Assembly (NCBI GenBank): GCA_963830775.1
Contig: CAWHNT010000047.1
Location: 496,001-560,000 of the forward strand
Reading direction: 5' to 3'
Length of the DNA: 64,000 bases
DNA from: CAWHNT01 sp963830775
GTDB taxonomy: Bacteria > Pseudomonadota > Alphaproteobacteria > Geminicoccales > Geminicoccaceae
Shown here: positions 26,968 through 36,094 of the stretch, piece after piece
Layout: every line of letters starts with the position of its first letter
How positions within the stretch are numbered: the first letter of the stretch is position 1
The notes under the pieces: model-generated
What the model was told of the DNA's origin: nothing
Database searches by the model: none
What the model saw: only the letters and a program-made list of their open reading frames with translations
Program-made: the position numbers and the translations under genes

Positions 26968-28532
26968 GGGCGAGCTTCCCTTCATGCGGGGTGCCCTGCT
27001 CGTCCATCCCGTGCAGGCCGCCCATGAGGAGGCCGACCTCGTCGAGCGAGGCCGTGGCGGTGGCGAGCGAGCCTGAGAGCACGCCGACATTGATGACCGC
27101 CAAGCGGTCGGTGATGGTCAGGAGCTCGTCCAGGTCCTGGGAGATGACGAGCACGGCGGCACCGGCCTGGACCAGGTTGAAGAGCGCCTGGTGGATGGCG
27201 GCGGCCGCACCGGCGTCCACGCCCCAGGTGGGCTGCGAGACCATCAAGACGCCCGGATCCTGCATCACCTCCCGGCCGACGATGAACTTCTGCAGGTTTC
27301 CGCCCGACAGGCTGCGCGCGGCGGCATCGGCCGACGGCGTCTTGACGTTGAACTCGCGGATGACGCTCTCGGCGAAAATGCGGGCCGCACCGGCCTTGAT
27401 GAAGGAGCCGGTGACGAGCCTCTTGCGCTGGCGGCCGCTGAGCACGGCGTTGTCGATCAGCGACATGTCGGGCACGGCGGCATGGCCGTTGCGCTCCTCG
27501 GGCACGGCGCACAGGCCCAGCTTCCGGCGCAGCGACACGCCCTCGCGACCGACCTGCCGGCCGTCGATGTGGATCATGTCGGCACTGGGGACCAGCCGCT
27601 CGCCCGAGAGCGCCTGGAAGAGCTCGTTCTGGCCGTTGCCGGCGACCCCGGCGATGCCGAACAGCTCGCCCGCCCGGACCTCGAACGAGATGTCCCGGAG
27701 CGAGGTGCCGAACGGGCCGTCGCCTTCTAGATGGAGGTTGCGCACGGCGAGCCTCGGCTTGCCGGCAGCACCGCCCTTGCGCCGGGAGAGGGTGCGGAAT
27801 CTCGGCCCCGATCATGAGCTGGGCCATGCTCTTCGCGGTCTCGGCCCGGGGATCGCAGGTGGCCACCACCTTGCCGCCGCGCAGGATCGTGGCCCCGTCG
27901 CAGAGCGCTTTGATCTCCTGCAGCTTGTGCGAGATGTAGAGGATCGAGCAGCCCTCGGACGCGAGCTGGCGCAGCGTCTCGAACAGTCGCTCGACCTCCT
28001 GCGGGGTGAGCACCGAGGTCGGCTCGTCCATGATCAGGAGCTTCGGGTTCTGCAGGAGGCAGCGGACGATCTCGATCCGCTGCCGCTCGCCGACCGAGAG
28101 GGTGTGGACCTCGCGGGTGGGGTCGAGCGGCAGGCCGTAGGCGGTCGAGACCTCGACGATCTTCTTCGCGAGAGCCCGCATGTCGCCGGCATTGTCGACG
28201 CCGAGGGCGATGTTCTCCAGCACCGTCATCGCCTCGAAGAGCGAGAAGTGCTGGAAGACCATGCCGATGCCGAGTGCCCTGGCAGCCTTGGGGTCGGCCA
28301 CGCGGATGGGCCGGCCCTCCCAGACCACCTCGCCCTCGTCGGCGTGGAGCACGCCGTAGATGATCTTGACCAGGGTCGACTTGCCGGCCCCGTTCTCGCC
28401 CAGGAGGGCGTGGATCTCGCCGGCCCCGACCTTGAAGCTGACCCCGGAGTTGGCGACGACGCCCGGGAAGCGCTTGGTGATGCCTCGAAGCTCGAGGCGC
28501 GGAGGAAGGCCCGTGGGCGCTGCCTCGGTCAT
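26957..28532 (-). CDS. purine/nucleoside ABC importer ATPase, tandem domains (frameshifted)
   Basis: This is a double-ATPase like the RbsA/YufO proteins that energise BMP-type importers. Domain 1 has Walker A LGENGAGKSTLVKI, signature LSVGERQRIEIVR and Walker B LLIMDEPTSVLTP. Domain 2 has the degenerate Walker A GVAGNGQNELFQAL, signature LSGGNLQKFIVGRE and SQPTWGVD. The frame breaks at about 27784 between HPLP and RRKGGAAGKPRLAVRNLHL; removing one G from CCGGCGCAAG restores it. The span is 525 codons plus one base, so 524 residues after correction. It overlaps the xdhC stop by 4 nt. Confidence 0.92.
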
Positions 28533-29365
28533 GCTGCTTCCCCCATCTCCAGTGCGTTGTGGGCAGCGAACGCGTGCAGCAGCTCGGCTGCCACGAGCGC
28601 TGCGATCACGGCCGGCCGCTTGTCCCTGAGCCGGTCGCTGCCGATCGGGCAGACGAGGCGGGCGAGATCGCCCTCGCCCAGGCCCAGGTCGCGGAAGCCG
28701 CGCTCGAACCGGCGCCGCTTCGTGCGCGAGCCGATCAGGCCGACATAGGCGAGGTCGGGCCGGCGCAGGGCGGCCTCGGTGAGGATGAAGTCGAGCGTAT
28801 GGCTGTGGGTGAGGACCAGCACGGCACTGCCGGCCGGGGCCGCCTCGATCGCGGGCAGCGGCCGGTCGGTGACGACGGTCTCCACACCCTCGACCGGTGG
28901 GTCCGGGAACTCGTGGGCGCGGGCGTCGACCCAGCGCACCCGCAAGGGCAGCGGCGAGAGTGCGCGGGCCAGCGCCCGGCCGACATGGCCGGCACCGAAG
29001 AGGAGCACGAGCGGCAATGCTTGCCGCTCAGACGCTTCGGCGGCCTCGAGCTCGGCAAGCTCGGCGGGCCCGGCACGACGGAGCCGGAGGGTGACGTGGC
29101 CGCCGCAGCACTGGCCGACGCTGGGCCCCAGCGGCATCTCGACGGTGGCCGCGTCGGCACCTTCGCTCAGCAGGCCCCGGGCGCGGGCGATCGCCTCGTA
29201 CTCCAGGCGGCCGCCGCCGATGGTGCCGATCATGCTTGCAGCCGTGACCAGCATCGCCACCCCGGCCTCGCGCGGCGTCGAGCCTCTGGCCACGGCGACC
29301 TGGACCAGGGCGGTGGGCTCGCCGCGGGCCAGCGAAGCGCGCAAGGATGAGGCCAGCGAGGTCAC
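28529..29365 (-). CDS. xdhC: xanthine dehydrogenase accessory protein XdhC (278 aa)
   Basis: XdhC binds molybdenum cofactor, helps sulfurate it and inserts it into xanthine dehydrogenase. The CxxGG-type motif is GQCCGGHVTLRL (about residues 90-101). A Rossmann-like region LVLLFGAGHVGRALA and the C-terminal LIGSRTKRRRFERG with DLARLVCPIG are typical. The GTG at 29365 overlaps the xdhB stop as GTGA, better than a longer frame that reads inside xdhB. Its own stop overlaps the importer ATPase start. Confidence 0.95.
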   Translation of the reverse strand: MTSLASSLRASLARGEPTALVQVAVARGSTPREAGVAMLVTAASMIGTIGGGRLEYEAIARARGLLSEGADAATVEMPLGPSVGQCCGGHVTLRLRRAGPAELAELEAAEASERQALPLVLLFGAGHVGRALARALSPLPLRVRWVDARAHEFPDPPVEGVETVVTDRPLPAIEAAPAGSAVLVLTHSHTLDFILTEAALRRPDLAYVGLIGSRTKRRRFERGFRDLGLGEGDLARLVCPIGSDRLRDKRPAVIAALVAAELLHAFAAHNALEMGEAA

Positions 29366-31698
29366 GCCGCCTGCTCCAGGTCCTGCCGGGCATGCTCCAG
29401 GCGGAGCCGCTCCAGCGTCATCAGCACCCGCTCGGGCGTGGCCGGCGCGTCGAGCCGCGGGCAGAGCTTGTGGTCGGCGACGCTGGCGATGGCGTCCGAG
29501 AGTGCGTGCAGGACCGAGATCGCCAGCATCAGCGGCGGCTCGCCCACGGCCTTGCTGCGGAAGACGGTGGGCTCGCGGTTCTCGCTCTCCTCCAGGAGGT
29601 CGACGTTGAAGACGCGCGGCCGGTCGCTGCAGGCGGGGATCTTGTAGGTCGAGGGCGCGTGCGTGCGCAGGCGGCCCTGCCTGTCCCACCACAGCTCCTC
29701 GGTGGTGAGCCAGCCCATGCCCTGGACGAAGCCGCCCTCGATCTGCCCCTTGTCGAGCGCCGGGTTCAGCGACTTGCCGACGTCATGCAGGATGTCGACG
29801 CGCTCGACCCGGTACTCGCCGGTCAGCGTGTCGACCGCCACCTCGCTGCACGAGGCGCCGTAGGAGTAGTAGTAGAACGGGCGCCCGCGACCGGTCGCAC
29901 GGTCCCAGTGGATCTTGGGCGTGCGGTAGTAGCCCGTGGCCGAGAGCGAGACGCGGTTGAAGTAGGCCTGCCAGACCAGCTCCTTGAACAGGATCTCCTG
30001 GTTACCCACCCGGACCCGGCCGGGCAGGAACACCACCTGCTCCTTGGGCACCGACCAGTGCTCGGCGGCAAAGTCGACCAGGCGCCCCTTGATGATCTGG
30101 CACGCGGCCTGGGCCGCCATGCCGTTGAGGTCGGCGCCGGAGGAGGCGGCCGTGGCCGAGGTGTTCGGGACCTTGCCGGTCGTGGTGGCGGTGATCCGAA
30201 TATTGTCGATGTCGGTCTGGAACTCCTCCGCCACCACCTGGGCCACCTTGGTGTAGAGGCCCTGGCCCATCTCCGTGCCGCCATGGTTCAGGTGGATGCT
30301 GCCGTCCGTGTAGACATGGACGAGAGCGCCCGCCTGATTGTACTGCGTGGCGGTGAAGGAGATGCCGAACTTGACCGGCGTCAGCGCCAGCCCGCGCTTG
30401 ATGATGCGGCTCCTGGCGTTGTGCTCGCGGATCGCCTCGCGCCGGCCCCAATAGTCCGCACTCTGCTCCAGCTTGCCGATGATCTCGGCCGCGATGTTGT
30501 CCTCCACCGTCTGGTGGTAGGGCGTCACGTTGCGGTCGCTGGTGCCGTAGAGGTTGAGCTTCCTGACCTCGAGCGGGTCCTTGCCGACGGCGTAGGCGAT
30601 CTCCTCCAGGAGACGCTCGCCCGCGACCATCCCCTGCGGGCCGCCGAAGCCGCGAAAGGCGGTGTTCGAGCAGGTGTTGGTCTTGAGCGGCAGCGAGCGC
30701 AGGCGGACATTGTCGTAGTAGTAGCAGTTGTCGGCGTGGAACAGCGATCGGTCGGTCACCGGCCCGGACAGGTCGGCCGAGAAGCCGCAGCGGGCGGCAT
30801 AGACCATGTCCACGCCCTGGATGCGGCCCTCGCCGTCGAAGCCGACCTCGTAGTCGACCTCGAAATCGTGCCGCTTGCCGGTGATGACCATGTCGTCGTC
30901 GCGGTCGGGCCTGATCTTGGCGGCCCGGCCCGTCTTCTTGGCGACGATGGCGGCGACACAGGCAAAGAGATTGCCTTGCGTCTCCTTGCCGCCGAAGCCG
31001 CCGCCCATGCGCCGGCACTCGACCGTGACGGCGTTGTTCGGCACGCCCAGCACGATCGCCACCATGTGCTGGATCTCGCTCGGGTGCTGGGTCGAGGAAT
31101 GGACCAGCACCTCGTCGTCCTCGCCCGGCACGGCCATGGCGATCTGGCCTTCGAGGTAGAAATGGTCCTGACCGCCGATCTCCATCCGGCCGGCGAGCTT
31201 TTGCGGTGCCGCGGCGATGGCCTGGGCGGCGTCTCCCCGCTGCAGGGTCAAAGGCTCGGTGACCAGGCGACCGACCGGGCGTGCCGACGCCACGTCCAGG
31301 ACGGGCTCCAGCTCCTCGTACTCCACCTTCGCCAGGCCTGCGGCACGCCGGGCCTGGCCGCGGGTGCGGGCGGCAACCGCGAACAGCGGCTGGCCCATGA
31401 ACTCGACGATGTCGGTGGCGAAGAGCGGCTCGTCGTGGCGGTGGGTGGGGCTGACATCGTTGGCACCCGGCACGTCCTCGGCCGTGATCACCAGCACCAC
31501 GCCCGGCGCCCGGCGCACGGGCTCGAGGTCGACGCTCCTGATGCGGGCGTGCGCCTTGGTGCTGATGCCGAGATAGACGTGCAGGAGGCCCGCGGGCTCG
31601 GGCAGGTCGTCGATGTAGGCGGCCTCGCCGGTGACGTGGCGGACGGCACTGTCGTGCCGGCGCGGGCTGTGGACGCCGCCGCTGATCCGCTCAGACAT
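29362..31698 (-). CDS. xdhB: xanthine dehydrogenase molybdopterin-binding subunit (778 aa)
   Basis: It oxidises hypoxanthine and xanthine to urate, carrying the molybdenum cofactor. The opening ISGGVHSPRRHDSAVRHVTGEA and YIDDLPEP are typical. Cofactor-binding parts include RRMGGGFGGKE, FRGFGGPQGM and NHGGTEMGQGLYTK. The catalytic Glu region at the C-terminus reads KAVGEPPLMLAISV. Length matches XdhB of other proteobacteria. The start overlaps the xdhA end by 8 nt. Confidence 0.96.
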   Translation of the reverse strand: MSERISGGVHSPRRHDSAVRHVTGEAAYIDDLPEPAGLLHVYLGISTKAHARIRSVDLEPVRRAPGVVLVITAEDVPGANDVSPTHRHDEPLFATDIVEFMGQPLFAVAARTRGQARRAAGLAKVEYEELEPVLDVASARPVGRLVTEPLTLQRGDAAQAIAAAPQKLAGRMEIGGQDHFYLEGQIAMAVPGEDDEVLVHSSTQHPSEIQHMVAIVLGVPNNAVTVECRRMGGGFGGKETQGNLFACVAAIVAKKTGRAAKIRPDRDDDMVITGKRHDFEVDYEVGFDGEGRIQGVDMVYAARCGFSADLSGPVTDRSLFHADNCYYYDNVRLRSLPLKTNTCSNTAFRGFGGPQGMVAGERLLEEIAYAVGKDPLEVRKLNLYGTSDRNVTPYHQTVEDNIAAEIIGKLEQSADYWGRREAIREHNARSRIIKRGLALTPVKFGISFTATQYNQAGALVHVYTDGSIHLNHGGTEMGQGLYTKVAQVVAEEFQTDIDNIRITATTTGKVPNTSATAASSGADLNGMAAQAACQIIKGRLVDFAAEHWSVPKEQVVFLPGRVRVGNQEILFKELVWQAYFNRVSLSATGYYRTPKIHWDRATGRGRPFYYYSYGASCSEVAVDTLTGEYRVERVDILHDVGKSLNPALDKGQIEGGFVQGMGWLTTEELWWDRQGRLRTHAPSTYKIPACSDRPRVFNVDLLEESENREPTVFRSKAVGEPPLMLAISVLHALSDAIASVADHKLCPRLDAPATPERVLMTLERLRLEHARQDLEQAA

Positions 31699-33178
31699 GG
31701 GCCAGGCTCCGCAGGCCGACGAGGCGGGTCTCGACGGTCTCGTCCGTGGTCTCGAGGTGGAACCGGCGCAGCAGGTTGGCCGCGATCCGGGCGCGGTAGT
31801 CGGCCGAGGCGCGCCAGTCGGTCAGCGGCGTGTAGTCTCGTGCCAGCGCCTCGCAGGCGGCGGCGAGCGTGGCCTCGTTCCAGGGCTGGCCGAGGATCGC
31901 CTCCTCAGCGCCCTTCGCCCGCTTGGGCGTGCCCGCCATGCCGCCAAAGGCGATTCGGATGTGGGCGACCTTCTCCGCCTCCAGCCTGAGGGCAAAGGCG
32001 CCCATCACGGCCGAGATGTCCTGGTCGAAGCGCTTGGCCACCTTGTAGGCACGAAAGCGTAGACCCGCCTCCGGCTTGGGCAGGATGATGCGCTCGACGA
32101 ACTCGGAAGGTTTGCGGTCCTGCTTGCCGTACTCGATGAAGAAGCTCTCCAGCGGCAGCTCGCGCCGCTCGTCGCCGCGCCGGAGCACGATCCGAGCACC
32201 GGCCGCGATCAGGGCAGGGGGGCTGTCGCCGATCGGCGAGCCGTTGGCGATGTTGCCGCCGATCGTGCCCACGTTGCGGACCTGCTCGCCGCCGAGGCGG
32301 CGGAACAGCTCGCCCAGGTCGGGATAGAGGGCGGCCATCTGCTCGGTGGCGTCGGCGTAGGTGACGGCAGCACCGATCTCGAGCGCCTCGTCGGTCTCGG
32401 TGATCGCCTGCAGCTCGCGCACGCGGCCGGTCCAGATCACCGGGCTCAGCACGCGCAGGAACTTCGTCACCCACAGGCCCACGTCGGTGCCGCCGCCCAG
32501 GATCGTGGCCTCGGGATGCTCGATGAGCAGGCGGGCGAGATCGTCGACGGTCGCCGGCGCGTAGAAGACCCGGCCGGCACCCTCGACGCGCACGGTCTCC
32601 TCGTCCTGCAGCGCCTGGAGCCGAGCCAGCGTGTCGGGGCGCTCGCGGGCGAAGCGGTCGGGCTCGCCGCGGGCGATCTCCACCATGCGGCGGGCAGCGG
32701 CGACGATGGGGGCATAGCCGGTGCAGCGGCAGAGATTGCCGGCCAGCGCGTCGTCGATGCGCTGCTCGGAGAGCTGGGTGGTGCTGTGGTCGGCCTTGCC
32801 CTCCTCGAAGAGGGCGAAGAGCGACATGACGAAGCCGGGGGTGCAGAAGCCGCACTGCGAGCCGTGGCAGTCGACCATGGCCCGCTGCACCGGGTGCAGG
32901 CTGCCGTCCTTGCCCTTCAGGTCCTCGACCGTGAGGAGCTGGCAGCCGTCGAGCTGGCCCACGAACTGGATGCAGGCGTTGACGGCACGGTAGCGGATCG
33001 CCCCGTCCTGGAGCCGGCCCACGGCCACCGTGCAGGCGCCGCAGTCGCCCTCCGCACAGCCTTCCTTGGTGCCGGTGCGGCGCTCGTCCAGACGCAGCCA
33101 GTCCAGCACCGTCATGGTCGGGTCGATCTCGCCGACCCGCCTCTCCTCGGTGCCCAAGAGGAACCGTGCCTCACGCAT
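31691..33178 (-). CDS. xdhA: xanthine dehydrogenase FeS/FAD small subunit (495 aa)
   Basis: It carries two [2Fe-2S] clusters and FAD that pass electrons from the molybdenum site to NAD. The plant-type cluster is in GCAEGDCGACTVAVG and the second in GSQCGFCTPGFVMSL with NLCRCTGYAPI. The FAD domain has ATILGGGTDVGLWVTK and NVGTIGGNIANGSPIGDSPP. It is the first gene of the xdhA-xdhB-xdhC-importer run on the minus strand, so its promoter should be in the 33179-33414 gap. Confidence 0.96.
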   Translation of the reverse strand: MREARFLLGTEERRVGEIDPTMTVLDWLRLDERRTGTKEGCAEGDCGACTVAVGRLQDGAIRYRAVNACIQFVGQLDGCQLLTVEDLKGKDGSLHPVQRAMVDCHGSQCGFCTPGFVMSLFALFEEGKADHSTTQLSEQRIDDALAGNLCRCTGYAPIVAAARRMVEIARGEPDRFARERPDTLARLQALQDEETVRVEGAGRVFYAPATVDDLARLLIEHPEATILGGGTDVGLWVTKFLRVLSPVIWTGRVRELQAITETDEALEIGAAVTYADATEQMAALYPDLGELFRRLGGEQVRNVGTIGGNIANGSPIGDSPPALIAAGARIVLRRGDERRELPLESFFIEYGKQDRKPSEFVERIILPKPEAGLRFRAYKVAKRFDQDISAVMGAFALRLEAEKVAHIRIAFGGMAGTPKRAKGAEEAILGQPWNEATLAAACEALARDYTPLTDWRASADYRARIAANLLRRFHLETTDETVETRLVGLRSLAHV

Positions 33179-33414
33179 TGCCCTGCACTCCGTGGCTCAT
33201 TCTCATCCACGGAGGCCGGCATGGCTACGGCGAAACACTTGCCTGCTCATCGTGCGTCGGCCTCCCCTGCGCGGCGCGAGCCCGTGACCTGAGCTCCCGC
33301 ATTCGTGCATGCCTCGCATGTTCTCTCGCTGATGCTTAAGCCCAAGGCGCTTGCGCGGGAACGGGCCCGCTCACGAAGCACTTTCAAACGAAAGCAAACA
33401 ATCGGCCAGAAAGG
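33179..33414. other. intergenic region with the likely xdhA promoter
   Basis: This 236-nt gap separates the xdhA start (minus) from the end of the cyclase gene (minus). I see no gene and no convincing terminator. A less GC-rich stretch at about 33370-33410 (many A residues) lies just after the cyclase stop. The xdhA promoter must be here, but no clear -35/-10 pair can be named. Confidence 0.4.
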
Positions 33415-34470
33415 TCAGCGCTCGCCTTCAAGCTCGAAGACGGACTCGGGCCGGCCACGCCCCGGCAGCTCGACCTTGCCATGGGCGCGGAAGCGGAACT
33501 CGTCGCCGGCACGCTCGCGGGTGGCTTCCGCCACCAGGATGTGCGTGCCCAGGACCTTGTTCGCGGACTCGAGGCGGGCCGCGACGTTCACCGCGTCGCC
33601 GATCACGGTGTAGCTGCGCGAGCGGGCCGAGCCGATGCTGCCGGCCAGCACCTCGCCGGTGGCGATGCCGCAGCGGATCTCGACGGAGGCGGCCTCAGCC
33701 GGCAGGGCCAGCTCCTCGCGCATCCGGAAGCGGAGCCGCTCCAGGGCACGGCGCTGGTCGAGCGCTGCCCGGCAGGCAAGCACCGCCGGGTCGCCGCCGG
33801 GGGCGAAGCCCGGCGTCCAGAAGGCCATGATGCCGTCGCCCATGTACTTGTCGGTGACACCGTCATGGGCGTCGATGGGCCCGGCCATCTCCTCGAGGTA
33901 GGCGTTGAGGAAGCGGACCACGTCGCTGGGGCCCAGCAGCTCGCACAGCCGGGTGAAGCCCACGAGATCGACGAACGCGATCGTCGCCGTCTCCCAGGTG
34001 CCGGCCCCGATCCGGTCCGCCTGCTCGAGGAGGCGGGCCACGATCCGCGGATCGACATAGGCGCCGAACAGGCGCTTCAGCTTGCGGCGCTTGCGCTGCT
34101 CGGAGAGGTCGGAGAGGACCACGATCACCCCGCGCGGCCCGACCGGTCCGCGCAGGAGCGTGGTGCGCACCAGCATGGTGGGGCAGGCATGCTCGAGCTG
34201 CAGCTCGATCTCGCGGGTGTGGGTGGCGCTGGGGTCGTAGATCGCCTCGAGCACCAGATCGTTCAGAGGCTCGTAGGCGGCCTCGGTCAGGAACAGCTCG
34301 GCATAGGTCCGGCCGATGACCGCCGCAGGGTCCAGCCCCAGAAGCTGGCCCGCGGCGGCATTGAAGGTGATGATCTGGCCGGCAAGGTCGAGCGTGAGCA
34401 CGCCGTCGCGCATGTCGGCCAGGATCTGCGCGTAGACGAGGGCGTCGCCGGTGAGCGGCGCCTCTGTCAT
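33415..34470 (-). CDS. PAS-domain class III adenylate cyclase (351 aa)
   Basis: It is a cytoplasmic cyclase with an N-terminal PAS sensor (about residues 10-125, MRDGVLTLDLAGQIITFNAA) and a C-terminal class III cyclase domain. Metal-binding Asp residues are in IAFVDLVGFTRL and KYMGDGIMAFW. The Lys in DKYMGDG favours ATP over GTP. Transition-state Asn and Arg are in GDAVNVAARLE. All catalytic positions appear intact. The ATG at 34470 lies 8 nt after the opgD stop; a longer frame reads within opgD. No membrane segment is seen. Location at the end of the glucan operon suggests that it reports on envelope or osmotic state, but that is inference. Confidence 0.9.
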   Translation of the reverse strand: MTEAPLTGDALVYAQILADMRDGVLTLDLAGQIITFNAAAGQLLGLDPAAVIGRTYAELFLTEAAYEPLNDLVLEAIYDPSATHTREIELQLEHACPTMLVRTTLLRGPVGPRGVIVVLSDLSEQRKRRKLKRLFGAYVDPRIVARLLEQADRIGAGTWETATIAFVDLVGFTRLCELLGPSDVVRFLNAYLEEMAGPIDAHDGVTDKYMGDGIMAFWTPGFAPGGDPAVLACRAALDQRRALERLRFRMREELALPAEAASVEIRCGIATGEVLAGSIGSARSRSYTVIGDAVNVAARLESANKVLGTHILVAEATRERAGDEFRFRAHGKVELPGRGRPESVFELEGER

Positions 34471-34478
34471 GGTCTCGC

Positions 34479-36068
34479 TCAATACTCGCGGACCCAGTGG
34501 TGCTGGTAGAGCCAGGTCTCGGAGAGGGCACGGTCGCCGGCGCGCAGGTACATGCGGATGTCGCACGGCTCGTTGCCGTCGGCCTCGAGGTCGAAGGTGA
34601 CCCGCCAGCGGCGCGAGCCGGGCGAGGGCTCCATCTGCACCATCGAGACCGTGCCGCGGGCGGGCGAGATCACGGGCTCGGCCTTCAGGTTCCAGCCCCA
34701 GAGCTCCTCCAGCACCTTGCCTTCGAACTCGACCATGAACTTCACCACCCCATGCGGCCGGGGCTTGCCGGGCTGGCCGCCACGACCGACGCGGACGGAC
34801 ACGCCGCGGGCGAGGTAGTCGGGGAAGCCCGGCTCCTGCCCCTGCCAGTGCTGACGATAGCGGAAGCTCAGGGCGTCGCCAGCCCGGGCCGGCTTCTCCG
34901 GCAACCAATATACATTGATGTTGTCGTGGATCTCGTCGTCGGTCGGGATCTCCAGGAGCTGGACGATGCCCTTGCCCCAGGGCTCCAGGGGCTCGACCCA
35001 GGTCGAGGGCCGGTCCTCGTAGCGCACGCCGTCCAGATAGTGGTCGAGGTCGCGGTCGCGCTGGCTGAGGCCGAAGCCCTTGGGGTTCTCGTCCCAGAAC
35101 GAGGAGAAGGTGATCTTCGAGGGGTTGTTGAGCGGGCGGAAGAGCCGCTCACCGCCGCCGGTCCACAAGGCGAGCCCGTCCGAGTCGTGGACCTCGGGGC
35201 GCCAGTCGGCCTGGAAGGGCCGGTTGGATTCGCCGAACCAGTACATCGAGGTGAGAGGGGCGATGCCGAGCCGGGCCACGTCGCGGCGCAGGAAGAGGTG
35301 CTTCTCGATCTCCAGCGTGACGCAGCCGGTGCGGCTGATCAGCATCTTGTAGGCGCCGGCGATGCTGGGCCCGTCGAGGAGCGCCATCACGGTGAGCGGA
35401 CTCGCCTCGTCCTGTGCCGGCTCGAACCAGTACTGGGTGAAGTCCGGGAACTCCTCGGGCTCGGCGCCGCCGGGCGAGAGGGTGATGCCGCGCGCCGACA
35501 TGCCAACCTGCCCGTGCTCGCCCACCGTACGGTAGTACGAGGCGCCGAGGAAGGTGGCGAAGGGCTCGGCCGTGGCCCAATCGGAACGCGAGCGTCCCTC
35601 CCGGACCCAGAAGCCGGCAAAGGCCGAGGGCTCGGGGCCGAGGCCGCGGGCCACGTGGTCGTCCGGCATCGAGAAGTAGTCGGGCGAGTAGATGATCTCG
35701 CGCGCCATCCCGCCTTCGACCGCGTGCATGCGCACCGTCTTCGGGAAGAAGTTGCCGACATGCATGAAGGTGATCGGGTAGGCGCCGCCGCCCTGGCCGT
35801 AGAGGGCGAGCTCCGGCCGGAAGCGGATCTTGCCGTAGGCGTCGTAGTCGATCTGCTGCACGATCCCCGGATCCGGCCGTGGCGGCGCCACATAGGGCTT
35901 GGCTGCCATGGAGCGGGCGAGGTCGATCAGGTGGTCGAAGCTGAAGGGCTGGGCCTCGCCGTAGCGCAGGGCGTCGGGCATCGAAGCCTGGGTGGAGCGC
36001 AGCAGGGCCGGTGCCAGGGCCAGAGCGGCTCCGGCCTGCAGCACCCGGCGGCGCTGGAGTTTCACCAT
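34479..36068 (-). CDS. opgD: glucan biosynthesis protein D (OpgD/MdoD, GH186-related) (529 aa)
   Basis: This is a periplasmic protein of the OpgG/OpgD family that processes osmoregulated periplasmic glucans; E. coli OpgD is known as a beta-1,2-glucanase (GH186). A twin-arginine signal, LQRRRVLQAGAALALAPALL, starts at residue 4 of the chosen product. The mature part opens with FSFDHLIDLARSMAAKPYV, typical of the family. MYWFGESNR and RLFRPLNNP lie near the middle, and the C-terminal Ig-like domain holds FMVEFEG. The ATG at 36068 has an AGGAG site 8 nt upstream, better than the ATG at 36095. It is 26 nt after the GH94 gene. Confidence 0.93.
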   Translation of the reverse strand: MVKLQRRRVLQAGAALALAPALLRSTQASMPDALRYGEAQPFSFDHLIDLARSMAAKPYVAPPRPDPGIVQQIDYDAYGKIRFRPELALYGQGGGAYPITFMHVGNFFPKTVRMHAVEGGMAREIIYSPDYFSMPDDHVARGLGPEPSAFAGFWVREGRSRSDWATAEPFATFLGASYYRTVGEHGQVGMSARGITLSPGGAEPEEFPDFTQYWFEPAQDEASPLTVMALLDGPSIAGAYKMLISRTGCVTLEIEKHLFLRRDVARLGIAPLTSMYWFGESNRPFQADWRPEVHDSDGLALWTGGGERLFRPLNNPSKITFSSFWDENPKGFGLSQRDRDLDHYLDGVRYEDRPSTWVEPLEPWGKGIVQLLEIPTDDEIHDNINVYWLPEKPARAGDALSFRYRQHWQGQEPGFPDYLARGVSVRVGRGGQPGKPRPHGVVKFMVEFEGKVLEELWGWNLKAEPVISPARGTVSMVQMEPSPGSRRWRVTFDLEADGNEPCDIRMYLRAGDRALSETWLYQHHWVREY

Positions 36069-36094
36069 CGAAGGTCTCCTGGGATGGTCCGGCA

